Below the pieces are notes generated by a model, which worked only from the letters and a program-made list of their open reading frames with translations, was not told where the DNA came from and made no database searches. This document shows positions 41,882 through 41,928 of a stretch of 41,928 nucleotides of DNA, in pieces. The translations under genes were made by a program, and so were the position numbers. Source of the DNA: Arsukibacterium sp. MJ3 (GTDB taxonomy: Bacteria; Pseudomonadota; Gammaproteobacteria; Enterobacterales; Alteromonadaceae); assembly GCF_000987765.1 (NCBI RefSeq), contig NZ_LAHP01000025.1:1-41928 (forward strand). Direction: 5' to 3'. Each line of letters begins with the position of its first letter. Positions within the stretch are counted from its first letter, which is position 1.

Positions 41882-41928
41882 GAGCCTGGCGGTGTACTAC
41901 TCTCGCATGGCGAATGCCACACTACCAT
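41882..41928 (-). rRNA. rrf: 5S ribosomal RNA, 3' end (partial at window edge)
   Basis: Read on the minus strand, the last 47 bases give atggtagtgtggcattcgcc, catgcgagagtag and ccgccaggct. These match the conserved 3' part of gammaproteobacterial 5S rRNA (the gatggtagtgtgg and catgcgagagtag segments). The remaining 5' part and presumably 23S and 16S lie to the right of the window. The exact 3' end is uncertain by a few bases. Confidence 0.95.

Overview
The window reads as chromosomal DNA of a marine or freshwater gammaproteobacterium. The gene order (cyaY next to a hemCDXY operon, lptM-lysA-dapF-DUF484-xerC-yigB-uvrD, ubiD next to fre), two large TonB-dependent receptors, an EAL protein and moderate GC content suggest the Rheinheimera/Alishewanella/Arsukibacterium group of Chromatiaceae/Alteromonadales. 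The genus is inference; the class is well supported.

Left end (1-3.8 kb) is an eroded accessory segment. It holds the tail of a possible IS66-type transposase, a double-glycine bacteriocin-like precursor on the minus strand, and a HlyD/CvaA-type exporter subunit without its N-terminal half. Next come a full-length 5-methylthioribose-kinase homologue that has lost the catalytic Asp and a metal-binding Asp, a 105-residue BNR/sialidase-like protein that looks internally deleted, and a DsbD/ScsB-like gene cut down by at least two deletions beside the C-terminal tail of a redoxin. Several neighbouring genes here appear to have lost their middles or ends.

Middle (3.9-26 kb) is a series of single genes and short operons. 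They are a TonB receptor, low-specificity threonine aldolase, an MsrA-thioredoxin-MsrB fusion, a BON-MscS channel, PEP carboxylase, a VC0807-type membrane protein, a bacterial voltage-gated sodium channel with an intact TLESWS filter, a second TonB receptor and an EAL phosphodiesterase. These are followed by the ubiD-ferredoxin-fre cluster, a Sel1/TonB-C periplasmic protein, FadM thioesterase, a small single-span protein and two tandem cyanophycinase-like S51 peptidases, one a lipoprotein and one carrying a PPC domain.

Right end (26-41.9 kb) is housekeeping. A tightly overlapping minus-strand operon cyaY-esterase-hemC-hemD-hemX-hemY-deoxyinosine glycosylase is divergent from a plus-strand series lptM-lysA-dapF-DUF484-xerC, yigB, uvrD-tmcA. 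A secreted-looking orphan protein follows, and the window ends in the 3' part of a 5S rRNA with its terminator, so an rRNA operon reads leftward into this edge.

No CRISPR array, prophage, complete insertion sequence or tRNA was seen. The strongest leads are the MtnK-like presumed pseudokinase, the orphaned bacteriocin precursor with its truncated exporter, the ferredoxin between ubiD and fre, the permuted Msr fusion and the S51 pair. None of these alone proves a new system.
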